Origin: Robiginitalea biformata HTCC2501
GTDB taxonomy: Bacteria; Bacteroidota; Bacteroidia; Flavobacteriales; Flavobacteriaceae
Direction: 5' to 3'
NCBI RefSeq assembly: GCF_000024125.1
Contig: NC_013222.1
Location: 2,993,501-3,057,500, forward strand
DNA: 64,000 bases
Each line of letters begins with the position of its first letter. The stretch's first letter is position 1. A model generated the notes under the pieces. The model ran no database searches. It was given only the letters and a program-made list of their open reading frames with translations, and had not been told where the DNA came from. Both the position numbers and the translations under genes were made by a program. This document shows, one piece after another, positions 62,843 through 64,000 of this stretch.

Positions 62843-64000
62843 TTAATGAGCATGGCCATGGGCGGGGGCCTGCCCCGACATGGAAGCCATTTTCACCTGA
62901 TAGGCCCCTTTGGTTACCACCACCTCCCCAGGTGCCAGGCCCTGGGTGATTTCCACCTCATTCCCGTTGCGCTTTCCTATTTGTACGTACCGCCTTTCAA
63001 AGGCTTCCCCGGAGCGCTGTACGATTACGGAATACTCCCCGTAATCTTCCAGCAAGGCTTGGGCAGGTACTACAGTAGACAGTCCGGGGTTGCCAAAGGC
63101 CACCTGTACTTCCGTAAAACTTCCCTCCGGCATTTCCACGCCCTCATTGACCTCGGCATATATGCGGATCAGGGGCTGGTCTGCCTCAACCTCCTTGCCA
63201 ACAGACAGGATCTTGCCCCCTTTGGCGAGTAGGCTGGACCACGTGCCGGGTGCGGGCTGGTACCATATGTTCCGGATGGATTGGAGCTCCCGGGCATACC
63301 TCGGGCTTACCTGAACCTGCAGCATGCTGCTCTTATGGCTCGTAATCGTGAGCAAAGTGGCACCCTGGGCTACGTAGTCCCCATTGACTGATGCGATGGA
63401 TTTTATATATCCGTCAAAGGGAGCTGCTACCTGGATGCCGTTTCCAGTGTATCCCTGACTCAGGGTTTCATAGTTCGCCTTTGCAACGAGGTAGTTTTGT
63501 TCCACCGCTTCAAACTCGGCCCTGGGAACGATGCGGGAGTTCAGCAAAGCTTTCTTGCGCTCATATTCCGACTCCATGCGATTTAACTCCGCCCGGGCCT
63601 TTTGAATCTCTGTTTCCAGGTTTTCCCTGGCAAATCCTGAACTGCTCAGGGTCATCAAGACCTGTCCTTTGCTGACCGGACTGCCCTCAGTGAGGGAAGA
63701 CCGACTGAAATTTACGCGACCATTTGCCGGGGCCACCAGGGTTCGGTAATCGGATGGGGCCACCTGCCAGGTACCGGATGTCGGCAGGGTCTCATAAATT
63801 TCTTTTTCAGTTGCCGGGCGGGTCTGAAAATCCATCTTCCAGGCCTGTTCCTTCAGAAAGGAAATATCATTCCCTTCTTCCGGCTTGGGAAGGCTACCCG
63901 CGGCTTCAGCCAAACTTGCGAAAACCGGGATATCTTCGAGGGTGATCCGGTCTGAATAGTCTGGTGTATTGATATCAAATACCAGTTGAAAGCTGCCGGC
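62843..64000 (-). CDS. RND efflux periplasmic adaptor (CusB-type), partial, N-terminus beyond right edge
   Basis: The frame is open from the right edge to a TAA at 62843, giving the last 385 residues. It contains the barrel-sandwich halves (TLVAPANGRVNFSRSSLTEGSPVSKGQVLMTL and IQVAAPFDGYIKSIASVNGDYVAQGATLLTI), a coiled hairpin between them (RENLETEIQKARAELNRMESEYERKKALL) and a beta-barrel plus membrane-proximal domain. The protein ends in the histidine-rich APAHGHAH, which may touch metal. It links the inner-membrane pump to an outer-membrane channel, not present here. Confidence 0.93.
   Translation of the reverse strand, partial: AGSFQLVFDINTPDYSDRITLEDIPVFASLAEAAGSLPKPEEGNDISFLKEQAWKMDFQTRPATEKEIYETLPTSGTWQVAPSDYRTLVAPANGRVNFSRSSLTEGSPVSKGQVLMTLSSSGFARENLETEIQKARAELNRMESEYERKKALLNSRIVPRAEFEAVEQNYLVAKANYETLSQGYTGNGIQVAAPFDGYIKSIASVNGDYVAQGATLLTITSHKSSMLQVQVSPRYARELQSIRNIWYQPAPGTWSSLLAKGGKILSVGKEVEADQPLIRIYAEVNEGVEMPEGSFTEVQVAFGNPGLSTVVPAQALLEDYGEYSVIVQRSGEAFERRYVQIGKRNGNEVEITQGLAPGEVVVTKGAYQVKMASMSGQAPAHGHAH

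Overview
The window looks like the chromosome of a marine Flavobacteriaceae/Bacteroidetes bacterium with unusually high GC. This rests on SusC/SusD proteins, TonB-dependent receptors, Bacteroidetes-type lipoprotein signals, TAnnTTTG-like -7 promoter boxes and near absence of Shine-Dalgarno sites. Robiginitalea-like organisms would fit, but that is inference. I saw no rRNA, tRNA, CRISPR array, transposase or phage gene.

Region 1 (1-29.2 kb) is a polysaccharide-utilisation locus for L-rhamnose-containing glycans. It holds a GH106 rhamnosidase cut by the left edge, three GH78-type rhamnosidases, an esterase, a hexapeptide acetyltransferase, a SusC/SusD pair, a GntR-LacI-type regulator and an S1 sulfatase. 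It also encodes the phosphorylative rhamnose route in one operon: isomerase RhaI, kinase RhaB, bifunctional aldolase/lactaldehyde dehydrogenase RhaEW and an FMN L-lactate dehydrogenase, followed by an NCS1-type permease. The sulfatase suggests a sulfated rhamnan or ulvan-like substrate, although no polysaccharide lyase is in view. Five promoters of this region share a 13-bp element built of TWCYG pentads, exactly 21 bp upstream of a TAnnYTTR -7 box. This is the strongest non-coding signal in the window and probably defines the regulon of the GntR-type regulator.

Region 2 (29.2-38.1 kb) has a YHS protein, an NRDE protein, a Tat-exported type-B carboxylesterase and a PhyH dioxygenase. An AraC regulator follows, then a tightly overlapping operon of two SDR dehydrogenases, an SMP-30 lactonase and an FAH-family hydrolase. 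That set fits the non-phosphorylative L-fucose/L-rhamnose pathway, but the enolase-type dehydratase is not in the window. A tandem 10-bp repeat array ending in a terminator lies between the AraC gene and the operon.

Region 3 (38.1-55.1 kb) has a possible kinase-fold protein and a PAP2 phosphatase. Next comes a cluster of three exported molybdenum-hydroxylase large subunits (IorB-like) and two 2Fe-2S small subunits (IorA-like), ending in an intradiol-dioxygenase-like protein. Upstream of it lie an exported flavodoxin, an HTH-only AraC protein, an NTF2-like protein, two esterases, a full AraC regulator and an unassigned exported protein.

Region 4 (55.2-64 kb) is metal and metalloid resistance: ArsR plus Acr3 arsenite efflux, then a TonB receptor, a Cys-rich small protein, a DoxX protein, a CusA/CzcA RND pump and its adaptor, which is cut by the right edge.
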